Assembly (NCBI GenBank): GCA_024278255.1
Contig: JAJRTP010000306.1
Span: 1 to 14,140, forward strand
DNA length: 14,140 bases
Direction: 5' to 3'
Source: Chloroflexota bacterium
GTDB lineage: Bacteria; Chloroflexota; Anaerolineae; Promineifilales; Promineifilaceae
Under the pieces are notes generated by a model. It was not told the origin of the DNA. It did not search any database and saw only the letters and a program-made list of their open reading frames with translations. Below are positions 1 to 6,551 of this stretch, piece by piece (positions within the stretch are counted from its first letter, which is position 1; each line of letters begins with the position of its first letter). The translations under genes and the position numbers were made by a program.

Positions 1-693
1 ATGGGCGTAAAAGTAGAAGAGGAGGGGCGAAGCTACGGCTAACGCCGCGCCGCCAAACAAGAACACCTGCCGCCAGCGCAGTCGCCACGCCTGCCGGTTC
101 AGCAATACTGGCAGCAAGCCCGCCAGCAGCAAAACGGGGAACAGCCGCGCGGCCAGATAGGTGTAGGCTGTCAGTCCCGCGCTCACTCCGGCGAATAAAA
201 TCCAGGGCCAGCGATTGCGGTGCAGGCCGCGCAGCAGGGCGGCTACGGCCAACGCCTGCCATAATGGTTGGGTAATGGCTCGAAACCCCAGGCGGCTGAG
301 CAGGATGTGCCAAAAACTGATTGCCAGTAAAGCGGCAGCCATCAAGGCAATGCGTCGATCCCGGAAAATCTCCATCCCCAGCCAGTAGGTGGCGGCTACG
401 GTGATGATGCCCACGAAAGCGGCCGTCAGGCGCAGGGCAAAGACGGACTGCCCCAGCAGGCGCATCATCCCCCCGGCCAGGTAAAAGAAGAGAACTTCTT
501 TGCCGGTGTAGCTGCTGATGAATAACGGCCGTTCCCCCTCCAGCCCAATTTCCGCCGACAAAACCCCGTTGGCTGCTTCATCAAAATGTACCCCCGGCGG
601 GATGTCCACCAGTTCCGGGATGCGCAGCGTGGCCGCTACCATCAGGCAGAAGAGCATAAAGAGCAGGGCGTGGTACCGGTTAAGATGGCTCAT
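1..693 (-). CDS. GT39/ArnT-like membrane glycosyltransferase, N-terminal part (partial)
   Basis: The minus strand is open from an ATG at 693 to the window edge (231 codons, C-terminus missing). An in-frame TAA lies 11 codons upstream with no other start between, so the ATG is well fixed, although no good Shine-Dalgarno precedes it. The protein begins with a hydrophobic segment (about residues 9-22), then the loop motif HFDEAANG (residues 36-43). Its Asp38-Glu39 pair matches the acidic first-loop motif of GT-C polyprenyl-phosphate sugar transferases (PMT/GT39, ArnT). Further hydrophobic segments follow at about 90-107, 115-130, 165-195 and 210-228. The motif SFWHILLSRLGFR (126-138) is also usual for bacterial GT39 proteins. 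Such enzymes move a sugar from a lipid-phosphate carrier to an acceptor on the outer membrane face. The acceptor here is unknown. The family call is fairly sure; the substrate is not. Confidence 0.85.
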   Translation of the reverse strand, partial: MSHLNRYHALLFMLFCLMVAATLRIPELVDIPPGVHFDEAANGVLSAEIGLEGERPLFISSYTGKEVLFFYLAGGMMRLLGQSVFALRLTAAFVGIITVAATYWLGMEIFRDRRIALMAAALLAISFWHILLSRLGFRAITQPLWQALAVAALLRGLHRNRWPWILFAGVSAGLTAYTYLAARLFPVLLLAGLLPVLLNRQAWRLRWRQVFLFGGAALAVASPLLFYFYAH

Positions 694-748
694 GGGTGGG
701 GATTTTAACGCCGGATGGGATTAGTGTCGAAAGAGGTGGGAATTGGGG

Positions 749-763
749 CAATCTAGTAGATTG
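749..763. promoter_or_regulatory. 15-bp palindrome between divergent units (possible operator)
   Basis: CAATCTA-G-TAGATTG is a perfect 7-bp inverted repeat around one base. It lies 56 bp upstream of the glycosyltransferase ATG and 34 bp before the phased GCGTAGG repeats on the other side. Its size and symmetry suit a dimeric regulator. No protein is known to bind it, and one 15-bp palindrome could be chance. Confidence 0.3.
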
Positions 764-796
764 ACTCAATTTTAGGAATAGTGAAATAAATCACTT

Positions 797-863
797 GCGT
801 AGGTTTTGCGTAGGTTCGGCGTAGGCGCGGCGTACAGCCCCCGACGCCGCTTTGTACTAGAAT
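797..863 (+). promoter_or_regulatory. Activator-type promoter with four 11-bp-phased direct repeats
   Basis: GCGTAGG starts at 797, 808 and 819, and a degenerate copy GCGTACA starts at 830, so the period is exactly 11 bp, one helical turn. A -10-like TAGAAT lies at 858-863. The -35 position (about 835-840) has no recognisable hexamer and abuts the last repeat. This layout is known for tandem winged-helix regulators (SARP and OmpR families), which replace a weak -35. The predicted transcript runs rightward from about 870 and meets a terminator at 951-981. The regulator is not in the window. Confidence 0.5.
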
Positions 864-869
864 AGTTGG

Positions 870-983
870 CGAAGGGTAAAAAATCTCTTCTTCTTCTCCT
901 CCTTTTAACGAGAGTCAGGTTTCGGCGTTCCTGACTCTCCACAAAAATTCCGGGCTGGCTAATTAGCCAGCCCGCTTTTTGTT
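870..983 (+). ncRNA. Candidate small RNA or short terminated leader, about 115 nt
   Basis: Between a plausible start near 870 and an intrinsic terminator at 951-981 the sequence has a typical small-RNA layout. A single-stranded CU-rich segment at 885-905 includes CTCCTCCTTTT, which is complementary to Shine-Dalgarno sequences. Next comes a perfect 10-bp hairpin (arms 910-919 and 930-939, 10-nt loop), a short linker and the terminator hairpin. The only reading frame in it starts at a TTG at 866 without a ribosome binding site and would encode 22 residues with seven leucines in a row, so a leucine-type leader peptide cannot be wholly excluded. The gene beyond the terminator is murJ, which has no link to leucine. 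No known RNA family was recognised. Confidence 0.45.
951..981 (+). terminator. Strong intrinsic terminator
   Basis: A perfect 10-bp GC-rich stem (arms 951-960 and 965-974) closes on an AATT loop. It is followed on the plus strand by C and five T residues (975-980). On the minus strand a run of A precedes the stem, so it mainly stops rightward transcription, which fits the predicted transcript from about 870. Confidence 0.85.
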
Positions 984-993
984 ATGAGTACAA

Positions 994-1051
994 CAGATTG
1001 AGAAAGGAACAGATTTTTCCGGGAAAGGCCGTCTATTCCTTTCCCAATCTG
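994..1051. repeat. Long imperfect inverted repeat
   Basis: Two 20-nt arms (994-1013 and 1032-1051) pair at 18 of 20 positions around an 18-nt loop that itself contains TTTCCGGGAAA. It stands alone between the terminator and the murJ promoter. There is no T-run after it. It may be a palindromic intergenic element or a transcription insulator; function unknown. Confidence 0.6.
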
Positions 1052-1077
1052 CTGTAATCCCCCAAAGTGCAGTTGCG

Positions 1078-1107
1078 ATACGCAATACGCAATACGTCAA
1101 GTATAAT
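1078..1107 (+). promoter_or_regulatory. murJ promoter, leaderless type
   Basis: A consensus -10 TATAAT lies at 1102-1107, only 8 nt before the murJ ATG at 1116, so transcription should begin at or within a few bases of the start codon. The matching -35 at about 1079-1084 (TACGCA) is poor and falls in a 7-nt tandem repeat, ATACGCA, in 2.7 copies at 1078-1096. No Shine-Dalgarno precedes the ATG, which agrees with a leaderless mRNA. Confidence 0.55.
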
Positions 1108-1115
1108 CCCGCCCC

Positions 1116-2741
1116 ATGTCTGACAATGCCAACGAAAATGCGCCGGAAACGGAAACGGCCGTAACCAGTAACCGCCGCCAGGTATTTATGGCTGCCGGAT
1201 TGGTAGGTGTGCTGGTCTTGCTCAGCAGGGTTATCGGACTGGCCCGGCTCATGTTTGTCCGGTCTGCCTTGGGGGCGGGTACGCTGGAAGCGGAGGCGTT
1301 CGAGATTGCCAACTGCATCCCGGAAACTGTCTTCCTGATTGTGGCCGGGGGCGCAGTGGGGGCTGCCTTCATTCCTACGTTCACTGCCTATTTTGCCCGG
1401 GATGACGAACGGGGCGCCTGGCTGCTGTTTTCCCGTATTCTCAATTTGGTTGTGGCGGCCGTTACCATTTTAGCGCTTCTGGCCGTGATTTTTGCCGATG
1501 ATTTGATCCTCTTCCTGGCGGGGCCAAAGGTGGCGGCTGATCCGGCCCTGCTGCCACTGACAGTTTTTCTGATGCGGATTATGCTGCTGTCTACGATTAT
1601 TTTTGGAGCAAGCAGTGTGATTATGGCAACATTGAATGCGCGGCAGCATTTTTTCTTACCGGCGCTGGCTCCTTCTGTTTACAATTTGGGGATTATTCTG
1701 GGCGGGGTTGTGTGGTTGGTGGGGGGACGGCCGTTAACGGCCGTGGGGTTTGCCGTAGGTACAGTCGGGGGCGCATTAGGCCACCTTCTCATCCAACTGC
1801 CAGGGCTGAAGATGAAGCAAGCCCGTTACACACCCTCCTTCAAAATAAACGATCCCGGCGTGATTCAGGTTCTCCGGTTGATGGCCCCGCGCGTTTTGGG
1901 GTTATCGTTCAGCCAGATTAATCTGATCATTATTACCCTGCTGACCAATTCGATGGTTTTGGGCAGTCTGGTAGCCCTGAACACCGCCTTCCGTCTGATC
2001 ATTTTGCCCCAGGGAATCATCGGGCAGGCGTTGGGTATTGCTGCCTTTCCCACGATGGCGGCGCTGGCGGCCCGTTCCGCCTATGATGAGATGCGTCAGA
2101 TTTTGGCAGATTCGCTGCGGCTGCTGGTCTTTTTGGGTTTGCCGGCCTCCGTCATCTTTATGTTTCTCGGCGGGCAAATTATCACCATTTTGTTTGAACG
2201 GGGGATGTTTGATGCAGAGGCGACATGGCTGACGACCAATGCCCTGTTCTTTTACGCCCTGGCCCTTATTCCGCTGATGGCGCTGGAGGTGACCGCCCGT
2301 ACGTTTTATGCCTTGAAGGATACGTGGACGCCGGTACTGGTGGGAGCGGCACAAATCATTTTTATGTGGGGCTTGAGTATCTGGCTTAGTCAAACATTCT
2401 TCCCGTCACTGGGGCTGCTTTCGTTGGGCGGGGTAGCTTTGGGCTTCAGCATCTCGAATTTTCTGGAAGTGGGGCTGCTGTTACTGTTGCTGCGGCGTAA
2501 GATTGGGGGGCTTGACGGCCGTTCCCTGTTCAACGGTTTCTGGCGGATGGGATTGGCCAGTATAGGTATGGCTTTTACCATTATTCTGACTTCCCAAATG
2601 CTGGACGAGGCGAACATCTTTCTGCAACTGCTGCTTGGTTTCTTAGTCGGTGGTGTTGTTTATATGGGGCTGTGTTATTTGCTGCGGTTATCGGAATTGC
2701 GGCGGGTGATGGAGTACGGCCGTCAACGGTTTATACGTTGA
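1116..2741 (+). CDS. murJ: Lipid II flippase MurJ (MviN)
   Basis: This 541-residue polytopic membrane protein has the length and pattern of the MurJ/MviN branch of the MOP exporter superfamily, with about 14 hydrophobic segments. After a 23-residue polar N-terminus, TM1 carries the family-typical LLSRVIGLARLMFVRSALG (about residues 36-54). An AFEIANCIPETVF stretch and GGAVGAAFIPTF follow. The late motif ARTFYALKDTWTPV (about residues 393-406) is diagnostic of MurJ. The protein flips undecaprenyl-linked peptidoglycan precursor to the outer face of the cytoplasmic membrane. The first ATG was chosen because it follows a -10 box closely (leaderless). The gene stands alone, convergent with the next gene. 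It holds five ACGGCCGT octamers (1155, 1727, 1737, 2515, 2716), read as Thr-Ala-Val, Arg-Pro or Gly-Arg depending on frame. Confidence 0.95.
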   Translation: MSDNANENAPETETAVTSNRRQVFMAAGLVGVLVLLSRVIGLARLMFVRSALGAGTLEAEAFEIANCIPETVFLIVAGGAVGAAFIPTFTAYFARDDERGAWLLFSRILNLVVAAVTILALLAVIFADDLILFLAGPKVAADPALLPLTVFLMRIMLLSTIIFGASSVIMATLNARQHFFLPALAPSVYNLGIILGGVVWLVGGRPLTAVGFAVGTVGGALGHLLIQLPGLKMKQARYTPSFKINDPGVIQVLRLMAPRVLGLSFSQINLIIITLLTNSMVLGSLVALNTAFRLIILPQGIIGQALGIAAFPTMAALAARSAYDEMRQILADSLRLLVFLGLPASVIFMFLGGQIITILFERGMFDAEATWLTTNALFFYALALIPLMALEVTARTFYALKDTWTPVLVGAAQIIFMWGLSIWLSQTFFPSLGLLSLGGVALGFSISNFLEVGLLLLLLRRKIGGLDGRSLFNGFWRMGLASIGMAFTIILTSQMLDEANIFLQLLLGFLVGGVVYMGLCYLLRLSELRRVMEYGRQRFIR

Positions 2742-2779
2742 TTTTTCTTTCGAGTAAGAAATACACTGCCATCTCCAAG

Positions 2780-2808
2780 AAAACAAAAAACCGGCTTGTG
2801 CCGGTTCC
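2780..2808 (-). terminator. Intrinsic terminator of the two-TM protein gene
   Basis: Read on the minus strand, a 7-bp stem AACCGGC/GCCGGTT with an ACAA loop (2789-2806) is followed by TTTTGTTTTC. It lies about 60 bp after the TAG of the gene at 2867-3688. Confidence 0.8.
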
Positions 2809-2822
2809 GTAGTCTCGCTTTT

Positions 2823-2855
2823 AAATTGGTTCGTTCTCAAAGAATGACCAATTTT
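2823..2855. terminator. Hairpin in the convergent gap, possible murJ terminator
   Basis: Arms AAATTGGT (2823-2830) and ACCAATTT (2847-2854) pair perfectly, with an inner TTCT/AGAA stem. A short T-run (2852-2855) ends the plus-strand copy, so it may stop murJ transcripts. It lies between the minus-strand stop codon and that gene's own terminator. Confidence 0.45.
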
Positions 2856-2866
2856 GGGGTGGTTGC

Positions 2867-3688
2867 CTAATTGCCCGCGGATAAAGCTGTCCCTGTCATC
2901 GTTAAAGTGGAACGAGTCATCAGTTCACCGTTAACCCAGACATCCAAAGTATATTCACCCGCCTGGAAGCCTTCTTCCGGATTGAAGTAAATGTAACCGG
3001 GGCCGTCAGAGCCATATTTCCACAACTCGTTGCCGCCTTCCAAAACTTCGCCGTCACGACGCCACACCCAGGCCCACTCCATACCATCTTCCATGCCATC
3101 ATAAGAGAAGGTGGCGTATATAGTGTAGGAACCGACGCTAAAGAGACGGGTGGCGTCTATTGCTTCATAATTGTCAGTAATGTCTGTAGAGAAACTGATT
3201 TCACCCAGGTCGGTAGTTTCGTTCAACTCGGCAGTTGGCTCAAAACGATCAAACTCTTCCGGCAGTTCCAAAACGGCCGAAATCAAGTCGTTAGCGCCAG
3301 CGCCATAAGGATCAATTGTGGTAGAAGTCAGGTCGGTGTTTAAGTCGGCTTGGGAAACAAATTCAATGGTGGGGGGAGTGGCTTGTTTGACGAGTTCCTG
3401 AATATCTTCGTCGGCCGGTTTAGCGTTGGTTAGCACGGCCGTTAACTGGATGTCATTCTGAGGGGCTTGCATGGTACTGGCCATAAAGACGGCCGTAATC
3501 ACCAGCAAAACCAAACTGAACACAGAATAGGTCTGCAAACGCTTTTCTGCCTGACGCCGCATAAAGTAGTAAGGAGAACTCTTCATCTCCCGCCACGACT
3601 TAACCACGACGGCCGTTGCCAGAAAAACAAGTAAAAATAATATCCCCAAAATCCACGGGGTTATGGTGCCGCTGATGCTGTTTAGCAA
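2867..3688 (-). CDS. Two-TM membrane protein with extracytoplasmic beta domain, unknown function
   Basis: The 273-residue product was not recognised. It has two hydrophobic helices (about residues 11-29 and 54-71) joined by a basic loop (KSWREMKSSPYYFMRRQAEKR, part shown as residues 30-50). This predicts an outward N-terminus, a cytoplasmic loop and an outer C-terminal region. Residues 75-165 are acidic and low in structure signals. Residues 180-268 look like one beta-sandwich: paired aromatic strands, then GFQAGEYTLDVWVNGEL, a pattern common in Ig-like or ligand-binding modules. The start is TTG at 3688: no ATG is available in frame before an upstream stop, and AGAGGA lies about 10 nt before it. 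A strong promoter and a terminator make it a single-gene unit. Three ACGGCCGT octamers fall in its membrane-proximal half. Confidence 0.8.
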   Translation of the reverse strand: MLNSISGTITPWILGILFLLVFLATAVVVKSWREMKSSPYYFMRRQAEKRLQTYSVFSLVLLVITAVFMASTMQAPQNDIQLTAVLTNAKPADEDIQELVKQATPPTIEFVSQADLNTDLTSTTIDPYGAGANDLISAVLELPEEFDRFEPTAELNETTDLGEISFSTDITDNYEAIDATRLFSVGSYTIYATFSYDGMEDGMEWAWVWRRDGEVLEGGNELWKYGSDGPGYIYFNPEEGFQAGEYTLDVWVNGELMTRSTLTMTGTALSAGN

Positions 3689-3726
3689 ATTAAATAGTTC
3701 CTCTTCCCATAAGATTAACCTTCGCC

Positions 3727-3755
3727 ATTATAAAACCTGTTATCATTACAGGCAA
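3727..3755 (-). promoter_or_regulatory. Sigma-70-type promoter of the two-TM protein gene
   Basis: Read on the minus strand, TTGCCT (3755-3750) and TATAAT (3732-3727) are separated by exactly 17 bp. The start codon follows at 3688, after a Shine-Dalgarno AGAGGA. This is the best match to a housekeeping promoter in the window. Confidence 0.8.
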
Positions 3756-4009
3756 GAGTTAGTTTGACATAAGAGTGTTAGAAGTACGTATGTCACCGAT
3801 TTGCCGCCTACAAGACCCCTTACCAGGGTACTATTTCTCCTTCTTCCTTCTCGTTCAAAAAGACCAAAATCTCATTTATGGAGAAAAAATCGAGATTTGG
3901 CTATTTAAATCATCTTTGCGCGGCTTTATGTCAATACATTGCTCATATACTACAAATATTACCTGAAATCTTCGCGATTTTTGCTCAAAAAGTAAGGTTT
4001 TGCCGCAAT
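3756..4009. other. AT-rich intergenic gap with one hairpin
   Basis: This gap separates the divergent promoters of the two-TM protein gene and the ccm cluster. It contains one hairpin, CCAAAATCTC (3864-3873) with GAGATTTGG (3892-3900), with one bulged base and no T-run. An open frame of 63 codons at 3775-3966 has no ribosome binding site, no recognisable similarity and unusual composition, and is not called. Nothing else was seen. Confidence 0.6.
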
Positions 4010-4037
4010 TTGCCCTTTGGAAATTAGACCTTACAAT
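4010..4037 (+). promoter_or_regulatory. ccm operon promoter, leaderless type
   Basis: TTGCCC (4010-4015) and TACAAT (4032-4037) are 16 bp apart. The ccmA ATG begins at 4044, 6 nt after the -10 box, so the transcript would start at the start codon. This repeats the arrangement seen at murJ. Confidence 0.55.
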
Positions 4038-4043
4038 TGGCCT

Positions 4044-4766
4044 ATGATAGAAATCAAGACATTGGTGAAAAATTACGGATTGAACCCTGTTTTACGTGGT
4101 GTTAATTTACACGTTCAGGCCGGCGAGTTTGTCACACTGGTAGGGCCGAATGGCGCCGGCAAATCCACCTTGATGCGGATTGTTTCTACATTATTAAAAC
4201 CTACGTCCGGCTTGGTGGAAATTGGGGGTTGGGCTTTGCCCCGTCATAGTGATCGTGTCCGTCGTTATATTGGCCTGGTTTCACACCAAACGATGCTTTA
4301 TGCAGATTTGACCGCGCAGGAGAATTTGCTGTTTTTCGCCCGGCTCTACCAATTGGACAATGCTGATGCCCGGGTGGCCCGGGCCATCAAATATGTGGGG
4401 CTGGCTGCCCGGCAGCGTGATCCGGTACGTACCTTCTCGCGGGGTATGATGCAGCGCCTGACAATTGCCCGGGCCACGCTGCACGAACCGGATGTACTGC
4501 TGCTGGATGAACCGTATACGGGGCTGGATCAGGATGCCAGCCAATTGTTGGATGATTTATTGCGCCGGGAAGTGGATTACGGCCGTACCATCCTCATGAT
4601 CACCCACGACCTGGCTCACGGCTTGAATCTGTGCGACCGCACCGCTATCCTCAACCGGGGCAAAATTGTGTGCGAAGTTAACAGCCATGATATTTCCAGT
4701 TCCGCTTTCCTGGAGCTTTACGCCGACCATACCCGGCATCAAAAGAAAAAGAAGCAAACAACATGA
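4044..4766 (+). CDS. ccmA: Heme/cytochrome c maturation ABC transporter ATP-binding protein CcmA
   Basis: This 240-residue ABC ATPase has Walker A GPNGAGKST (residues 34-42), Q-loop Gln82, signature FSRGMMQRL (131-139), Walker B DVLLLDEP (149-156) and switch His188. It powers the CcmABCD complex, which releases holo-CcmE from CcmC in System I cytochrome c maturation; the direct neighbours ccmB and ccmC support this over a generic ABC-2 ATPase. The frame also opens at a TTG at 4017, but that start would lie inside the promoter. The ATG at 4044 gives the usual N-terminus MIEIKTLVKNYG. The C-terminus is a Lys/Gln/Thr-rich tail. Its stop overlaps the ccmB start by four bases, so the two are translationally coupled. 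Confidence 0.92.
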   Translation: MIEIKTLVKNYGLNPVLRGVNLHVQAGEFVTLVGPNGAGKSTLMRIVSTLLKPTSGLVEIGGWALPRHSDRVRRYIGLVSHQTMLYADLTAQENLLFFARLYQLDNADARVARAIKYVGLAARQRDPVRTFSRGMMQRLTIARATLHEPDVLLLDEPYTGLDQDASQLLDDLLRREVDYGRTILMITHDLAHGLNLCDRTAILNRGKIVCEVNSHDISSSAFLELYADHTRHQKKKKQTT

Positions 4767-5476
4767 GCGAACAATCTGTTTCACCTTCCCTGCCCGGCGC
4801 GCCTTCATTTTTTACGGCCGTCAAAGCCATCGTCTGGAAAGATTTACGCATTGAGCAACATACCCGGCAAACATTGAGTCTTATGGTCATGTACTCCCTC
4901 GTCACCGTCGTCATGTTCAATTTTGCCCTGGAAGCCAATCTGGCGGCAGCGCGGGATGTGGCCAATGGTTTGTTATGGGCCACCATTTTGCTGGCCGGCA
5001 CGCTGGGACTACACCGTTCCCTGGCTTTGGAACAGGACAATCAAGCAATAGATGCTATCCTAATCGCGCCCATTGACCGGCGGGTCATTTATGTGGCCAA
5101 AGTCATCAGCGTCACCCTTTTCACCCTCCTTCTGGAAATTATCCTCGTCTTCATGTTCGTTGTCTTTTTCAACAAACCGTTCTGGCAGCCGGCCGTCCTC
5201 TTCATCCTGGCGTTGGGTACCATTGGTTACGTCGCGGCCGGCGTCGTCATCACCTCAATGGCCATCCAGACCCGGTCCAGAGAAGTTTTGCTGCCTATCC
5301 TTCTGTTCCCCATCGTCCTGCCCCTGATTTTGCCGGCCGCCATTGCTGTAGCCGAGTACATGACAGGGCAGCCAGAAATGACCCGGGTAACAAGCACTGT
5401 TTCCTTAGTATTAGCATATGATTTACTTATTCTGGCTGCGGGTTTTATCGCTTATCCATATGTTGTAGAATCGTAA
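4763..5476 (+). CDS. ccmB: Heme exporter membrane subunit CcmB
   Basis: The product is 237 residues, the usual CcmB size (about 220), with about six membrane segments. It starts with a cytoplasmic stretch that contains VWKDLRIEQHTRQTLSLMV, typical of CcmB; the conserved region GTLGLHRSLALEQDNQAIDA then follows TM2, and IDRRVIYVAKV leads into TM3. CcmB is the permease partner of CcmA. It overlaps ccmA by four bases (ATGA). Twenty-five bases separate it from ccmC. Confidence 0.92.
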   Translation: MSEQSVSPSLPGAPSFFTAVKAIVWKDLRIEQHTRQTLSLMVMYSLVTVVMFNFALEANLAAARDVANGLLWATILLAGTLGLHRSLALEQDNQAIDAILIAPIDRRVIYVAKVISVTLFTLLLEIILVFMFVVFFNKPFWQPAVLFILALGTIGYVAAGVVITSMAIQTRSREVLLPILLFPIVLPLILPAAIAVAEYMTGQPEMTRVTSTVSLVLAYDLLILAAGFIAYPYVVES

Positions 5477-5501
5477 GCAACAGATTTAGGAGTGTGTAAC
5501 T

Positions 5502-6260
5502 ATGTTCTTCACTTTACCGCGGATGAATAAAATTGTTCGCGTCCTCAATATTTTGGCTCTGGTACTCTTGCTCATAAATATTATCGTTGTCTTCTTTTAC
5601 GCCCCGACAGAACGCACAATGGGGAATGTCCAACGCATTTTTTATTTCCACGTGGGCACGGCCTGGGTGGGCGCTATTGCCTTTTTTGTAGCCCTGGTAG
5701 CTGGCATTTTTTACCTGCGTAAACCCCAGGTGAAATGGGATACGCTCGGTTTATCCTCTGTAGAAATCGGCCTGGTTTTCCTCACCATTACCACGGCCGC
5801 CGGTTCTGTTTGGGGACGGCCGGCCTGGAATACCTGGTGGCTGTGGAGTCCGCGTCTGACGCTCATTACCATTGCCTGGCTGGTCTATGCCGCTTACTTT
5901 ATGCTGCGCGGCGCGGTAGAAGATGCGGAAAAGCGGGGCCGTTTTGCCGCTATTTACGTCATTATTTCTTTCATCACTATCATTATGGCCTATGTCAGCA
6001 TCCGTGTTTTGCGCGATATTCACCCGGTTGTGTTTGGCGGCACGGCCGATACGGCACAAGGGGCGGCTGAAGGCTTGCAGGAGTTTGAAGGAGGTCTGGA
6101 ATCTATGCGTATGGGTTTGACCTTGCTGATGAGTACCATCACCTTTACCGTTATTTATCTGGCCTGGCTGTTTAATCGGATGCGCCTGCAATATCTGAAG
6201 GATGAAGTGGATTCGCTCAAGATACGTGTGGTGACTCGTTTACAGGGAGGTGGCACATGA
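5502..6260 (+). CDS. ccmC: Heme-handling protein CcmC
   Basis: The 252-residue polytopic protein belongs to the heme-handling CcmC/CcsA/CcmF family. The tryptophan-rich WWLWSPRLT motif (residues 112-120) occupies the place of the family WWD domain. His50 in IFYFHVGTAW and His174 in LRDIHPVVFGG are the two expected axial heme ligands that flank it. CcmC binds heme at the outer membrane face and delivers it to CcmE. It has about six membrane helices and a C-terminal basic amphipathic tail. AGGAG lies about 10 nt before the ATG. The stop overlaps the next start by four bases. The Ser in place of the usual Asp in WWxWD is a minor variation. Confidence 0.92.
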   Translation: MFFTLPRMNKIVRVLNILALVLLLINIIVVFFYAPTERTMGNVQRIFYFHVGTAWVGAIAFFVALVAGIFYLRKPQVKWDTLGLSSVEIGLVFLTITTAAGSVWGRPAWNTWWLWSPRLTLITIAWLVYAAYFMLRGAVEDAEKRGRFAAIYVIISFITIIMAYVSIRVLRDIHPVVFGGTADTAQGAAEGLQEFEGGLESMRMGLTLLMSTITFTVIYLAWLFNRMRLQYLKDEVDSLKIRVVTRLQGGGT

Positions 6261-6466
6261 GCGCATTTTTAGCTGTAGGGATTTTGTGGCAAACGGCCGT
6301 AACCGACGCCAATAAATTCAACCAATACCTTATTCTGGGCTACGCCGTCATGGGCGGCATTGCTCTCGTCTACATTATCACCCTGGCCTTCCGCCAGCGC
6401 AACATCCACCAGGACGTGCAATTGCTGCAAAACTTATTACAAGAAGACGAAGAAAACGAAGGATAA
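6257..6466 (+). CDS. CcmD-like single-TM protein
   Basis: This is a 69-residue protein with a short outer N-terminus, one membrane helix (about residues 27-46) and an acidic C-terminal tail ending in EDEENEG. CcmD is a small, poorly conserved, single-helix subunit that stabilises the CcmABC complex and assists release of holo-CcmE. Size, topology, four-base overlap with ccmC and place in the cluster all support this role; sequence identity alone would not. A GGAGG six bases before the ATG inside ccmC gives a good ribosome binding site. Confidence 0.75.
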   Translation: MSAFLAVGILWQTAVTDANKFNQYLILGYAVMGGIALVYIITLAFRQRNIHQDVQLLQNLLQEDEENEG

Positions 6467-6483
6467 TCCCGGTCAGTAGACCA

Positions 6484-6530
6484 GTTTACTTTTTTGTAAC
6501 CTTTTTAGGGCATACTTCATCTAAGTAAAC
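6484..6530. promoter_or_regulatory. Inverted repeat in the ccmD-like/ccdA gap
   Basis: GTTTACTT (6484-6491) and AAGTAAAC (6523-6530) are perfect complements 31 bp apart. They lie in the only sizeable gap of the cluster (6467-6551), which also has two T-runs and a weak GGTC/GACC hairpin at 6471-6482. The gap may hold a second promoter, an operator or a partial terminator; no convincing -35/-10 pair was found. Confidence 0.35.
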
Positions 6531-6551
6531 AGATCAACCGGAGAGAACTGT

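Noticed and set aside
797..836. Short direct repeats as a possible CRISPR array
   Set aside because: The units are 7 bp with 4-bp gaps, far too short; the phase points to protein binding sites.
866..934. 22-codon TTG-started frame with seven consecutive leucine codons, possible leucine leader peptide
   Set aside because: There is no ribosome site, the start lies before the predicted transcript start, and no amino-acid gene follows. The leucine run may just reflect a CU-rich tract. Kept only as an alternative to the small RNA.
1902..2393. 163-codon open frame on the minus strand inside murJ
   Set aside because: The Gln/His/Arg-rich product has no recognisable features and lies fully within a certain gene.
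3775..3966. 63-codon open frame in the AT-rich gap
   Set aside because: It has no ribosome site or recognisable similarity, and it overlaps a hairpin; probably non-coding.
4017..4043. Nine-codon N-terminal extension of ccmA from TTG
   Set aside because: It covers the -10 box, and the ATG at 4044 gives the normal family N-terminus.
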